In this document: piece after piece, positions 11,067-24,219 of the stretch
Numbering within the stretch: the stretch's first letter is position 1
How the letters are laid out: each line of letters opens with the position of its first letter
From: Sindora glabra
Lineage: Eukaryota; Streptophyta; Magnoliopsida; Fabales; Fabaceae
Direction: 5' to 3'
Length of the DNA stretch: 64,000 nucleotides
Assembly (NCBI GenBank): GCA_020226215.1
Contig: CM035228.1
Coordinates: 983,901 to 1,047,900, forward strand
The notes under the pieces: model-generated
Seen by the model: only the letters and a program-made list of their open reading frames with translations
The model's database searches: none
Told to the model about the DNA's origin: nothing
Made by a program: the position numbers and the translations under genes

Positions 11067-12650
11067 CTTTCTTTTCCATGTTTATTGTATATTTATATAC
11101 ATTTATCTTACTACTTTATTGCCAAACATCAACATTTAGGATGATTTTAATTATTACGACATTTTTAATTGCTTGCACAGGAACAATTATAAATAATAAT
11201 AAACTTCAAAATCATTGCAATATTTAATTTTTTTTTAAAAATGATGATAAGATATCTCCCAAATATAATAACTAACATTATTAATTATCATACTTTCACA
11301 ATTGTTATAATTATCTACTCTTTTTTTATTTACCATGTGAAAATAAATAAATAATATTAAATTAATTTAATAAATTTTATATTCATAATATGAAATATAT
11401 AATTATTTTTTAATTAAATTTTTTCCTCATTGTTTATTTAAATATCAAAAAATTAATAATGTTAATTATAACATTCGAAGGATAAATAACCATCATCCTT
11501 GGAAATGACATTAAATGCTGTGTTTATTCAATACGTTATGAGTCGAGTTCACCAAACATTTAAGAATAAAAATACGTAGCACAATTGTTAACGTAAATGG
11601 GGATGCTACCCATGTACAATACCAAAATTCAAGTATCTTGGATTCACATTAAACACGGTCACCAGCTAATTAACTTAGAAATGAGGAGCGAGGGTGCCGT
11701 AGGCCAAAGGCGCCATATCGCCTGGCGTCCCTTCCCTTCAGCGCCAACGACACCATTTCGTCTGGCATCCCTCGACATGCCATTTGGCATCTCTCCACTG
11801 CTGTGCGTATCTTTTGTGCTTATTTTGATAAAATGTTTCGAAGGAACGATAAAACGAATAATAGTTTCTTAAAAAATAGTTAATCAGTACTTTTCCCTCT
11901 CATTGTCAAAATATTTTATCGTTGTGACGAAATAAAAAATAACTAATTCATGTTACAATTTTGATTTCATTACAAAATGAAAAAAATATTGTAACGAAAT
12001 AATCACATTTTTTTTAATTTTCAGCTATCTTCAACCTCGTCATTTCGCATTTACTTTGTTACAAAATAAAAATAATTTTATTGAGATAAATACAAAGTAG
12101 CAAGAATATTATTGAAATAAATATAAAATAAAAAAATATATTTATTTCATTATATTTCTTTTCATTTTTAACAGTCTTCAACTTCGTATATAAATAATAT
12201 TATTGAATAATTCAATAAATTTGCTTATATATAATAACGTATTAAATAATTACTTATAATAATATAATTCCAAACGTTGGAAGTTTATAATTCCGAAATT
12301 TGATAAATATTAAGTGTCATTGGATCAAATTTTAAGGGATATTAATATAAATTACGTAATTATTCTTTATTGATCCTATATTTTTTAAATAATATTTAAT
12401 TATTTATTAAATATTTATTATTTTTATTAATTATATTATTATCATTAACTACTTCCTTATTTAATTCTTATAATAAATTTATGTATTAGATATCAAAGTG
12501 AAGTTAACATATTTTTTTATGACATCAAATATAATTATGAAATGAGTAATTTATTTTTAAAAATTTATTTTGAGTCACAATCACATATTATATATTTTTA
12601 AAATTTTTATTTTCAAATGATATCCAAATTGATTATTTTTGAAAGAAAAA
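11067..12650. mobile_element. MULE right arm, subterminal non-coding region
   Basis: AT-rich inverted counterpart of the left arm's 1,266-3,300. It keeps the left end of the nested MULE (near 11,720-11,897, complement begins GGGAAAAGTACTG) but lacks its right end. It shares that deletion with the third copy at 15,766-17,917. Short open frames here are not conserved between copies and are not genes. Confidence 0.7.
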
Positions 12651-12843
12651 ATTAGAAAAAAAGCCACCGAGGGCGCCACCTTGAATGGCGCCCTTGAAGC
12701 TTCCTAGAGGCGCGGCGCCTCCACCTCTTGGGCGCCATTCTAAATGGCGCCTCCCCCCTACGTACGCATTTTGGTAATAAATTTTCAAATGACGGTAAAA
12801 CGAAAATAAGTTTGGCCGATAATAGTAAAATGGTATTTTTACC
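12651..12843 (-). repeat. MULE outer right end with GGCGCC module
   Basis: Contains GGGCGCC-accttgaat-GGCGCCC and GGGCGCC-attctaaat-GGCGCC hairpin units followed by TTTTGGTAATAAATTTTC, ACGGTAAAACGAAAATAAG and terminal TATTTTTACC. Read on the minus strand it matches the ends at 1,081 and 15,766. Confidence 0.8.
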
Positions 12844-15765
12844 TATTTCAGCTCTAAAACTACCATTTTCCCCACTTTTGGGTACGAAAATTGAGTTTAA
12901 TAGCCCCATGGGTAAACAACGAACATGCCATAACGTGTTAAGGCATGAGTTTGCAAGTTTGAGTTGGCGTAATTCTATAGAATTTCATACTCCAAATTAT
13001 TATTCATAAGGGCACAACTGTCAAGTTCACTTAGCATCCATCCTAACTTCAAAAAGAAAAGCACCGGTATGCTTCATTCAAGTGGGAGTGCATCCTATCA
13101 ATAATAATGGTTCGCTCAAATCAATTAAATGTATGCCTACTTATGCATAATATAACACAGTGCAAGTTGGGGTTAAGTTTATATATTTTCTCATATCCTG
13201 TGTTGATTGTTCAAGTTATGAGACTAAATTACACTATCATACGTAAGTACAAACATTTGTTAAAACATAACAATATTTATTTATATTATTATATCTCTTT
13301 TATATGATGTATTAAACAGGTCCTAATGAGTTAAGATTGTATTTAAGTAGCTATTATGTGGTTATGAGTTTGATTCTCACAAACAATGCCAATAACAAAT
13401 TTTTTGGATCTCAATTGGATGATTGAATAGTCTGCAAAATAGAGAAAACATCATTTACATAAGGTAGTGGAGACATTACCAGCCTAAGTCCATACAGAAC
13501 AAGAGAAGCTAAGAATATGAATGTTGGATTGATTAAAGTTATAAGAGGATGCAAAAGAAAGAAAGAAGAAAAAAAGAAGTAATGCAACCAAGATACATTA
13601 GCCCAAGATTGACAATCAAGAGATGAAAATAAATTTTTTTATAAAAGATGAATAACCTAAAAGATAGATAATAGAAAAAAATTCTTATTTGCTGATGAAC
13701 TTGTTCTTTTTTATCTTTTTTTTTTTTCTGAATTTTTTTTAGACTTGACACAAGATAATAATTAATAAATGATTCTTGGTAAATACATGGATCAAGAATC
13801 GAGACTAAATACTTAATTTCCACACTTAATAGTTATGAAATACATGTATCATAAACCTAGATAAAGGTGAAAGATTTTTAGTATTATAAATTACTTTGAT
13901 ATAATCGATAGAGGATATCTATGTGAGTATATTGTTAAAAGATGTAAATGAAAGCTTAATGTGTGTATAAATCATGCGGGTAAAGAGTTGTCTAGATAAG
14001 TTGTTTGAGTGGCTAAGAAGTTAAGATTATTCCTAAAACAATTATTATGTCTGATCAAGTATTGAGACTCTTAGAATTTATTTGGATAACAAAAATTTAA
14101 TGCCGCGTGCTAATTGGCAACTTGTATTTTAATTTCGACAGAGTCGCAAGGACGGATAATACAGCACAGTATAATTGGGAGTGGGACTGCAATTGGAATT
14201 GGAAAGTATAAATAAGATAAGAAGGTATTCGGATTGTGAGATCTTATTGGTTATCACAAAGGGCTTTGCCGGGAGAATTTGCTTGGTTTCCAGCCGAACG
14301 AGGATGACATTGCGCAATGATCGAGAGTAGAAAGCATTCTTAAACTGCTCCAGCTTACTTTCTTAAATCATCAATTCACATAGTCTTGATGGTTACTTAT
14401 GTCTTGCCCTCACGACACGCGTAACTGTTATTGCTTTCTCTTAAAGGAATCATGGATTATGGATTTTAATTATTTTGAACAGTGTTGTCCCAAAATGAAG
14501 CAATCTACTGCCGCATCATTTCCGTCCCACTTTCAAATGAGTGGTGAGTGATCAGAACGGTTAGACGGACAGGAAACCAAGAATTTTTTACACACATATA
14601 ATGTTAAAGAAAAAATTCATTATAATATTTTTTATTTTTTTAATTTTTATGTACTAACAAATTAATTATGTTGTATTAGATAATTATTATGTACTTTGTA
14701 AAATTAATTTAAATGATAACATGGAAAAAAGTTAAAATAAAAATCATGGATTTAAAATGAATTAATGACTTTTGAGCCATAAAATCATTTTTGTTAAAAT
14801 TTCTTACTAAAAAATAAATAAAAATAAAATTTGAGAAAGATAAATTATTATGAATATTTCAATGAAAATTTGGAGTACTTTGCATAAATGTAAAATATAA
14901 CCATGTATAATTAATTCAAGAAAATGAGAACAAACGTGATATAAACTATATATATAATGTATAAAGAAGATAATATTTTACATATATATAATTCAATATT
15001 TATATATAACAAGATTCCTAACTATAATTTTAATATTATTAATGATATATTATAATTAAATGTAATTTTAAAATCATCTTTATAAGCTAATATATGTTAA
15101 AAACTTTTACTTATTATTCAGTGCAATAATTTTTTAAAAGAAAAATGATCATTAAAAAATAAAATATAATATAAGTAATTAACATTAACACTCTATTAAT
15201 TAAAAAGAGAAAATATGATTTAAATTCTTATTTTAGGAGCCTAAGGAGGGCAAAATGGCCCACCAGACTTCAAGGTAATCCCGACGTCCCTGTAAGCCTC
15301 GTCAAAATGAATATGAAGTTCTTATCTATTTAAGACACAAACATAAGAAGTAGAAAGGAAAAATATGTGGATCATTTTCTAAGGAGCTACTTTGGGAGAA
15401 GAATTGCTTCTTTCATTTCTTGTGACCCTTACCACCTTCCTGTTGAAATAACTCTTTTTTTATACAGTAATATTTAATGTTATTTTGAAATTTTATTTTT
15501 TATTAAATTTAATTTTGAATTCATAATTATATATATATATGGGTTAAATAAATTATCACTTTAAAATCCTTATCTAGTATACATGGGGAGATTCTGCAGT
15601 GCATTTTTTTTATATTTTGTTGGATTTTATGCGACACCATTTTATTCTATTGATAATTGTAATGATTCTATGGAAAACAAGTTCTTCAATAAATAACGGG
15701 AGAAAGCTTTTGAAATTCAAATTGGGTGGAAGTGTGTTCGATAATAATATGCGTTGGAATTATCT
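12844..15765. other. AT-rich intergenic DNA, nothing recognised
   Basis: No gene, domain or clear terminal repeat was recognised. A slightly more GC-rich patch at about 14,100-14,580 has no long open frame. Poly(T)/poly(A) runs occur at 13,700-13,740, and the rest is A/T-rich. Confidence 0.5.
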
Positions 15766-17917
15766 GGATAAAATACCATTTTACAATTTTTTACGAAATT
15801 TATTTCCGTTTTACCGTCTTTTTAAAATTTATTACCAAAATACGCACGGAGGGGGGAGGCGCCATTTGGGGGGGCGCCATCCAAGATGGCGCCTCTGGGA
15901 ACCTTTAAAGGCGCCATTCAAGGTGGCACCCTCGATCCTATTTTTTACACCTTTCTCTTTCAGAAATAATTAATTTTGATATCATTTGAAAATAAAAATT
16001 TTAAAAATAAATAATATATGATTGTGACTCAAAATAAATTTTTAAAAATAAATTACTCATTTTATAATTATATTTGATGTCATATAAAAAAATGTTAACT
16101 CTACTTTGATATTTAATACATAAATTTATTATAGGAATTAAATAAGAAAGTAGTTAATGATAATAATATAATGAATAAAAATAATAAATATTTAGTAAAT
16201 AATTAAATATTATTTAAAAAATATAGGATCAATAAAGAATAATTACGTAATTTATATTAATGTCTCTCAAAATTTGATCTAATGACACTTAATATTTATC
16301 ATTTTTTGAAATTATAAACTTCCAACGTTTGGAATTATATTATTACAAGTAATTATTTAATACGTTATTACACATAAGTAAATTTATTGAATTATTCAAT
16401 AATATTCTTTATATACGAAGTTAAAGATTGTTAAAAATGAAAAGAAATATAACGAAATAAATATATTTTTTTTATTTTATATTTATTCCAATAATATTCT
16501 TGCCACTTTGTATTTATCTCAATAAAATTATTTTTTTTGTAACAAAGTAAATGCGAAATGACGAGGTTGAAGATAGCTGAAAATTTAAAAAAATGTGATT
16601 ATTTCGTTACAATAATCTTTTCATTTTGTAATGAAATCAAAATTGTAACATAAATTAGTTATTTTTTATTTCATCACAATGATAAAATATTTTGATAATG
16701 AGAGGGAAAAATACCGATTAACTATTTTTTAAGAAATTATTATTCGTTTTATCGTTCCTTCGAAACATTTTATTGAAATAAGCACAGAAGATACGCATAG
16801 CGGTGGAGAGACGCCAAATGGCGTGTAGAGGTACGGTAGACGAAAAGGCGTCGTTGGCGCTGAAAGGAAGGGACAGCAGGCGATATGACGCCTTTGGCCT
16901 ACGGCACCCTCGCTCCTCATTTCTAAGTTAATTAATCGGTGATCGTGTCGACTGTGAATCCAAGAGACTTGAATTTTGGTACTGTACATGGGCAGCATCC
17001 CCATCTACGTTGACAATTGTGCTACGTATTTTTATTCTTAAATGTTTGGTGAACTCGACTCATAACGTATTGAATAAACACAACATTTAATGTCATTTAC
17101 AAGGATGATGGTTATTTATCCTTCAAATATTATAATTAATATTATTAATTTTTTTATATTTAAATAAATAATAAGAAAAAAATTTAATTAAAAAAAATAT
17201 ATTTCATATTATGAATATAAAATTTATTAAATTAATTTAATATTATTTATTTATTTTCACATGGTAAATAAAAAAAGAACAGATAATTATAACAATTGTG
17301 AAAGTATGATAATTAATAATGTTAGTTATTATATTTGGGAGATGTCATTATCATCATTTTTTTAAAAAAATTAAATATTGCAATGATTTTGAAGTTTATT
17401 ATTATTTATAATTGTTCCTACACAAGCAATTAAAAATATCGTAGTAATTAAAATCATCCTAAATGTTGATGTTTGGCAATAAAGTAGTAAGATAAATGTA
17501 CATAAATATACAATAAACATGGAAAAGAAAGTTAATACCTACGTAAGTGATGTTCAGTCCCACATCCAGGATCGGTAATGTGGCGGCCGTATCTACTAAC
17601 CATCTGCACAGGCTCGGGAGTCACATCCCCATTGTCTGTGCTCCTCTACCTCCAACTCCTGCTCTGCCTCTACCCCTGGCTCCCGCTCTGCCTCCACCTC
17701 TACCTCTATCTACAAGCTATAAGTCGTCTGTCATCATGCCACCATGTGCTAATTCCTGATCCTGAGTATGCCAATCAAATGCAGGACGATATGGCTGCGA
17801 TGGACCAGCATCATCGGAAGGAAAGGCATATAATGAAGATGAAACTCCTGGTATGTGTGAAAATGCCTGGAATAAGGATGGAACACCAGGAGGAAACTGG
17901 TACATTTGGGATGATAA
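15766..17917 (+). mobile_element. Truncated third copy of the MULE/PMD arm
   Basis: Begins GGATAAAATACCATTTTAC at 15,766, passes through a GGCGCC module (15,856-15,935), the subterminal AT-rich region and the left part of the nested MULE, and ends abruptly in the PMD C-terminal exon near 17,917 (continuous with 3,655 in the left arm up to TTTGGGATGAT). It shares with the right arm the loss of the segment equivalent to about 2,770-3,185. The far end and transposase are missing, and no matching target duplication can be found. Confidence 0.85.
17537..17917 (-). pseudogene. PMD protein pseudogene, C-terminal fragment
   Basis: Minus-strand frames give YQFPPGVPSLFQAFSHIPG, SSLYAFPSDDAGPSQPY and a Gly/Arg-rich stretch, matching the C-terminal exon of the PMD pseudogenes at 3,309-4,070 and 10,300-11,066. 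The upstream part is lost at the truncation point near 17,917. Frame breaks occur within the fragment. Confidence 0.8.
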
Positions 17918-18719
17918 ATTGGAATTGTTGGACGAAATTTATGTAATTTTCCATGTCTCTTGAATTTGGCAAGTAAAGAAAGAAAGAGAGAGAGAAGCAA
18001 ATTATTATAAAAGTAAACAAAATATTATATTAAGATAATATAATAAATATAAATATTTCAAATAAATTTCATATATTTTAATTAAACTTCTAAACGAAAA
18101 TTTTCATTCTAAAATAAATTGAAATTATATTTTATATAATTTATTCTAAACAAAGGAGTTCATTTAAAAATGAAATGAAATGAATTCTTGTTTTTGGATG
18201 TTTCAAAATCAGTGTTCTGGATTTAAAAATTTTTTGGTCATGTGATGCTTCATGACAAGTGCCTGAATACAAGCACTACTTTAATGAATTTTAGTCATTG
18301 ACAAATTCTTTTAATTCAGCATCACGTGTATGCTGCCCATAGAGTAAGCAAAATCTAATATGTAATCCGTTCATTCTAACGCAGCACCAACAGAAACAAA
18401 AAGTATATAGAAAATGACATCACATCATTCACGACAACACAGAGTATATTTATTGCCCTCGGTTTATAGTGTCACCGGGAATTAAAAGAATCAATAACTC
18501 TTACAGTGACGCACTCAAGAGATATACAATTAGGGGATGGTAATGGTAGTCCAACTAGCTATAACACAATTTTTTAAGTTATGGACATAAGACATAGGAT
18601 CCATTTGTTTTTTAAAGTAATTTTCTATAGAAAAATCTCGTATTCTGATATATAGATGAAAAGGTAATATATTGTCTCCATACCTTAATTATTCCAAAAA
18701 AATTGATATTTAACAATTA
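17918..18719. other. Intergenic DNA, nothing recognised
   Basis: No coding similarity or inverted repeat was recognised. A purine-rich AGAAAGAAAGAGAGAGAG tract lies at about 17,977-17,996. Confidence 0.5.
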
Positions 18720-20508
18720 GGTGAATGCTATAGTATTTTCTAAAAATTTTGGGTTTTGAAACCCTGCACATGTGGATGAATTACGTGTGGACATTTGTAA
18801 AGTTTGTTATCTGGCAGTATAATTGATTCTTTGCATATTTGACCAGACATAATTCTTATTAACGAATGTACCACATTTTCATTTGCTTCAGCTGACTTGT
18901 TAGTAACTGTATTACGTAAAAGTAAATCAAACATTCCCTAACTAAAATTTTAATTGGCTCGGTCTCCGATACAAATCTACTATCAGGAGAATTTACAACT
19001 CTATGCTAGGGCAATAAATAACGTTAATTAAATCCATCTATTATGGAAATAAATATTAATAAAAAATATCTGCAAAATTTTCATTTACAACTAAAAGAAA
19101 TGTATCGGTCTTATTTCCTTAATTTATATGTATATATTATATGTAATTGTTACATGCTTTGCAAAATTATTAGTAATAAATTTATTTATTTACAAACATA
19201 AAAAATTTAAGTTGATTTTTTATCGATATTATGTATTATAATATTTCTTTTCTTGTTTAATGCATGGTATTAAACAAGGAGACAAGATTTATATATTTTA
19301 ATTTTTATTAAGACTTATTCGTATTAATTTATATAAATATAAAAAATTATATTTTATTTACATAAAATTTCATCTGATTTCACTTAATTCACCTATTATA
19401 AAATTTCTTATTAAAAATTGAATAAAAAATTTAGGTAGACAAAATATTAATAATAAAATGATATATGAATAATTTACAATACTTAAAAATATAAATAAAT
19501 TAAGTAAAAATTAACAAAATTACATATAAGTAATATAAGTATAGTATAATTTTATTTGATATATGTAAGAGAAAATGAAAGGAAACTTGGAAGCAAAAGA
19601 ACCCAAAATGACTCATTCACTGAATTTGATAGGCTGTCTTTGTCCTTGGTGGGAAGCATAAAATTATACTATACTTATGTTACTTATATATAATTTTGTT
19701 AATTTTTACTTAATTTATTTATATTTTTAAGTATTATAACTTATTCATATATTTCTTTATTATTAACATTTTGTCTACTTAAATTTTTTATTCAATTTTT
19801 AATAAGAAATTCTATAATAGGTGAATTAAGGGAAATCGGATGAAATTTTATGTAAATAAAATATAATTTTTTTATATTTATATAAATTAATACGAATAAG
19901 TCTCAATAAAAATTAAAATATATAAATCTTGTCTCCTTGTTTAATACCATGCATTAAACAAGAAAAGAAATATCATAATACGTAATATAGATAAAAAAAA
20001 TAAACTAAATTTTTTTATGTTTGTAGATAACTAAATTTGTACATTTTATTACTAATAATTTTGCAAAAGCATGTAACAATTACATATAATATATAGATAT
20101 AAATTAAGGAAATAAGATCGATATATTTCTTTTAGTTGCAAATGAAAATCTTGTGAATATTTTTTTATTAACATTTGTTTTGATAATAGATGGATTTAAT
20201 TAATGTTATTTATTGCCCAAGCATGGAGTTATAAATTCTCTTGATAGTGATTTTGTATTGGAGATCGAGCCAATTAAAATTTTAGTTAGAGAATGTTTAG
20301 TTTACTTTTATGTAGTACAGTTACTAACAAGTCGATGGAAGCAAATGAAACTAGGGTACAATCTGTTAATAAGAATTATGTCTGGCCAAATATTGAAAGA
20401 ATCAATCATATTGCTATGTAACAAACTTTACGAATGTCCACACCTAATTCATCCATATGCATAGGGTTTCAAAACCCAAGATTTTTAGAAGACGTCATAG
20501 CATTCACC
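18720..20508. mobile_element. 1.8-kb foldback element with about 0.84-kb inverted arms
   Basis: Left arm 18,720 to about 19,555; right arm about 19,660-20,508; spacer about 100 bp. Both ends read GGTGAATGCTAT inward. The arms remain collinear throughout (for example GGGTTTTGAAACCCT near both ends, and the tract around AATTACATATAATATAT). Flanking 9-mers TAACAATTA and TTAAAATTA agree at 7 of 9, so a decayed 9-bp target duplication is plausible. The ends resemble those of the MITE at 22,809, suggesting a related MULE-type foldback family. No protein is encoded. Confidence 0.85.
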
Positions 20509-22799
20509 TTAAAATTATGGTAATAAGGAAAAATAATTTTTCCTTTTAAAAAAGAGGTAGTTGACTTCCCTTAAACTTTCTATATTTAGTATGGAAGATA
20601 AACAAATGTTTTTCATTGTCTTGTTAATTTATAGATGTGACTAGAGCCAGGCGGTAAGAGTAACTTTTAGATGGATTAGCCTTGATAAGCACTAGATGTG
20701 ACTATCTAATGGTAGAAGAGAGAAAAAAATATCACTTTCACATATTTTTTCTTTAACATCAGATATTATAGAAATCAATGTATGTAATGGTATAGTGATA
20801 TTTTCACAATTACAAAATGTTGACTCTAATAAAAAATTAACATAATAAATTAGTGTGATAGTATTTTTAAAATTAAAAGTAATTTATCATGTCAGCTTAA
20901 AAAAAAATAGTGTCAAAAGTTATTTATTAACAAGTTAGGACATCAATTTCATATAACTATTGTCCAAAAGGTATTTAAATTATGTTGTTTAGAAATGTAT
21001 AATGTTTATACGATGTTTTTTTTTAATAGTTGACATCTATTGTTATTCACATTATTTATAAATTTCTCTTTCACTCTATTATTTGTTTAAATGATATAAG
21101 AGGACAACACACCATTTAATGTTACACATAATGGCAAAGCTAGAAAAAATATTTAGTAAGGTCAAATTATAAATGGCTATTTATAAAAAAAAATATGACA
21201 ATAGAAAAGTTTATATAGAATAAAACAATCAAAATACAATAAGATTTAAAATTGAGTTTTAATTTTTTTATATTAATTAAAGTGAGTTTTATAAATTTAC
21301 CTAACCATTCTATATTTAATCATAGTTTTTAATTTGCATTTGAAATTCAATTTTGAATATTATTTTTGGTATATTTAACATTCTATAAAATAAGAGTTCG
21401 ATTGTATTATAATGTACTCAACAATTTTTGCATTTGAACGCATCAATACTTTCATTAATAATATAAGTAAATATGATATTCTCAATGGATATAACTAAAC
21501 AATTATTCATTTATTCATCATCCATCTAATCACTGGAATGACTCTTTATGAGATTTATGGCATAGGAAACTCTTTCAATCATTGCAAATTATTACAAATT
21601 TGATAATTAACCTTGAAGCAAATGTGCTGATCAAACTTATATGTTCTTCCATAATTGTTTTCATTTTTGTAAGACCACTAATTCTTTTCAATGAATGAAA
21701 TAACTCTTATTTTATATGTTCTTCCAAATACAAAATAAAGGTTGTCATTAAAAATAGGATGGTGGGTATAATAAAAAAGTTGAATGTCTACGGAAGAAAA
21801 TGTTAAAATAGCCTTAGGTTTCTTACATAGAACATCCGTTTCCCTCAATACTGGAAGGCTTTATGACATTGATGTGACTACATTTACCAAGGAAACTATT
21901 CAGTTTCCATTGTCCATTTGTATGCAGTCCACGACTCACAAGGCTCACGGGAATCCTTAAGAGGCCAATTCATGAATTATGATCCATTCAGTTACAACTT
22001 CCACCGTCAACTTATAAGGAAGAATGGTTGAACTTCACACTTTGTTCTTCACTACTCACCAAGAAGCAATCTGTAACGGCAAAAACACAACATTCAGATG
22101 CCACTAATCAAACGTACTTGCGGATGATTTTACTGTTCCTTTCCGATCGACCACCATGCTATGTATGCTTAGTTGTTTATCATTTGTATGGGTTAGGTTC
22201 GTTTGCTGTTTGTCTTTGCAGGCTGCATCGGTACTGTATTACCATTATCGGTTTGTCTCCTTTCTCTACGTAAAGTAACAGAAAAAATTGACTATGTGAT
22301 GTAGACGAGATACGTCTGCTTACTATAAACTGAATGATAGAAAACCGTTGTTGGCTTACATATTTTCTACAAAAATTCAAGTCGACAATTGTTGAGAGAA
22401 ATATTAATAATGAATCTAATCTTTTAAATCAATATAAATGCAAATTGTCTGACCCACCTGTGGCCAAAAATAACCGTGATTGTCATCTACTTATTTTCCT
22501 CCCATTAATTATTAAGATGGAATCTTGTTGGAGTTTTATATACCAAAAATAATATTATTAACACTTGCCAACATGCACTCCCCTCTCAATCTTTCATATG
22601 TTATTATTGAAGTTTTATTTTGTTACTATTGACATTAGATACAAAAAATGGGAGTGAGTATTGGGGAACGTTGATAACATTAATCACATGTAAATTAGAA
22701 ATTTTAATTTGACTGAAGTTAATAACGTAAAGAAGATATAATCCGGTTTGCATGTCAGAGAAGTGAAATAAATAAATGTTATATATTAAAAAATAACAT
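20509..22799. other. Intergenic DNA, nothing recognised
   Basis: AT-rich, with a less AT-rich block at about 21,800-22,550. The open frame at 22,028-22,273 has no recognisable domain, no conserved partner in the window and a frequent-stop context, so it is not called a gene. Confidence 0.5.
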
Positions 22800-22808
22800 C
22801 CAAAATTG

Positions 22809-22980
22809 GGTGAATTCTAAGGTGCCTCTAGTGGTACCAAACCCGGGGTGGTGTGGCAAAATACAGGCCATTGGATGAGATTACTAAGTCAATGCTAAAA
22901 TTTTTGTAATCTCATCCAATGGCTTGTATTTTGCCACATCACCCCGGGTACCAAACCCTAAGGGCACCATAGCAAGCACC
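22809..22980. mobile_element. 172-bp MULE-type MITE with perfect 9-bp target duplication
   Basis: A hairpin whose arms include GGTACC, CCCGGGGTG(G/A)TGTGGCAAAATACA and CCATTGGATGAGATTAC, joined by a short AT-rich loop. Ends read GGTGNNTNCTANGGTGCC from both sides. The direct repeat CCAAAATTG flanks it at 22,800-22,808 and 22,981-22,989. Confidence 0.92.
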
Positions 22981-22989
22981 CCAAAATTG

Positions 22990-24219
22990 AAATATGAATA
23001 AAAATTAAATATTATCATTAAACATAAGATAAAAAATAAATCTATAAAATTCAGGAGTCATTTACTTCACAAAAAAGATAACTTCTTGTGAACTTTACAA
23101 AAAATAACTTTTTATATATTTTTTTGAAAAATGTCCAAATTTGTTTGATTGATACTAAAAAAGTAATACTTTTTATAAAGTAACTTCTTATGTTTTATTT
23201 TATTCAAATTTAAACTTTTTAAAAAATATTAATAAAATAATTATTATATCCTCATATTATTATAATATAAATTAGTATATTTTAATTATTATTAATTAAA
23301 TTTTATAAAAATAATTTTATCTTTATATTCATAAACAAATAATATAGGAAGTAGAATATATTTAAGGGAGGGAGGTAAGCAAATTTATATACTCTATAGA
23401 AAATAAAATAAGATGAATCAAACAACTTTTTCTCTTTTTTATTTCTTGAAAATAAAACTTTTCATATTACTGTTGTAAATCAAACAATTAACCTTTCAAA
23501 TAAATGAATACTAAAATTTCAAAATTCATTTTCTAGATTAATAGTATTTTTTAATAAATAAATATGCTAAGGGCTTGATTCGGTTTATCAAAAGAGTCAA
23601 AGGCAAGTCTGCAACAATCTGATTGGAAACGCAATAATTGCGGAGGAGAAACTTTTGTATAGTCAATCGAATTATGTGAAACTCGTATATATTGAAAACT
23701 GTAATTAGTTTATTCCCATTAGCGTCCAGGGCATTAGTTGAATGAAAAGAAATGTAAATAAAAATAAGAATGGCGAAAAAAAGTTTATTTGGTGTATATT
23801 ATAGAATGAGAATATTCATTTCTTAAAGAATGATTATTTCATCAAATAAAAAAAATTATTTCATAATAAAAGTGATGTAACATGCCATTTTATTATTTAT
23901 GAAATAATATATTTTAATATTATTTTTTATTAATATATGATAAAAATATTAATTTTTTAATATTCTCTATTAAAATATTTTAATAATTATATATTTAATA
24001 ATAAGTTTTAAAATATGATATTTTGTAATTTTTACAAAATAAATTTAACATAGGAATTTAGTAAATTAGAATTTTTATGCTTTTATTATAGAAAGTTTTT
24101 TATTAATTATAATTTTGATAATTTTTATTATTGATTATTTTATATATTTTAATAATAAATTACTTAATAAGATATCTATTATTTTGTAATAAGGATATTA
24201 TTATTTAATATACTTATAG
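22990..24219. other. AT-rich intergenic DNA
   Basis: Very AT-rich with no coding similarity. Around 23,575-23,900 there are GAATGAGAATATTCATTTC-like inverted motifs that suggest further decayed terminal-inverted-repeat elements, but no ends could be fixed. Confidence 0.45.

Larger units (their letters stand above)
1081..12843. mobile_element. Head-to-head MULE/PMD composite element
   Basis: The left arm (1,081 to about 5,911) and right arm (about 8,786 to 12,843) are inverted copies. Both outer ends begin GG(T/A)(T/A)AAATAC, continue through a TTTTACCGT block and TTACCAAAAT, then enter GGCGCC-rich DNA. Each arm carries a PMD pseudogene reading outward, and the spacer holds a MULE transposase pseudogene. 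The right arm differs by loss of about 800 bp inside PMD (equivalent to roughly 4,165-4,960), loss of about 420 bp (equivalent to roughly 2,770-3,185) and gain of a 427-bp foldback at 8,973-9,399. The 9-bp flanks of the outer ends (CCCAAGAGA and TATTTCAGC) do not match. A single transposition unit is therefore not proven: it may be a full element fused head-to-head to a truncated relative. Confidence 0.8.

Noticed and set aside
1081..12843. Calling the whole region a single transposable unit with a target duplication
   Set aside because: The 9-bp flanks at the two outer ends do not match, and the right arm shares a derived deletion with another copy. I therefore describe it as a composite of uncertain origin.
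22028..22273. Possible small gene of 81 residues
   Set aside because: No similarity, no splice context, no neighbouring support; chance open frame in a less AT-rich patch.
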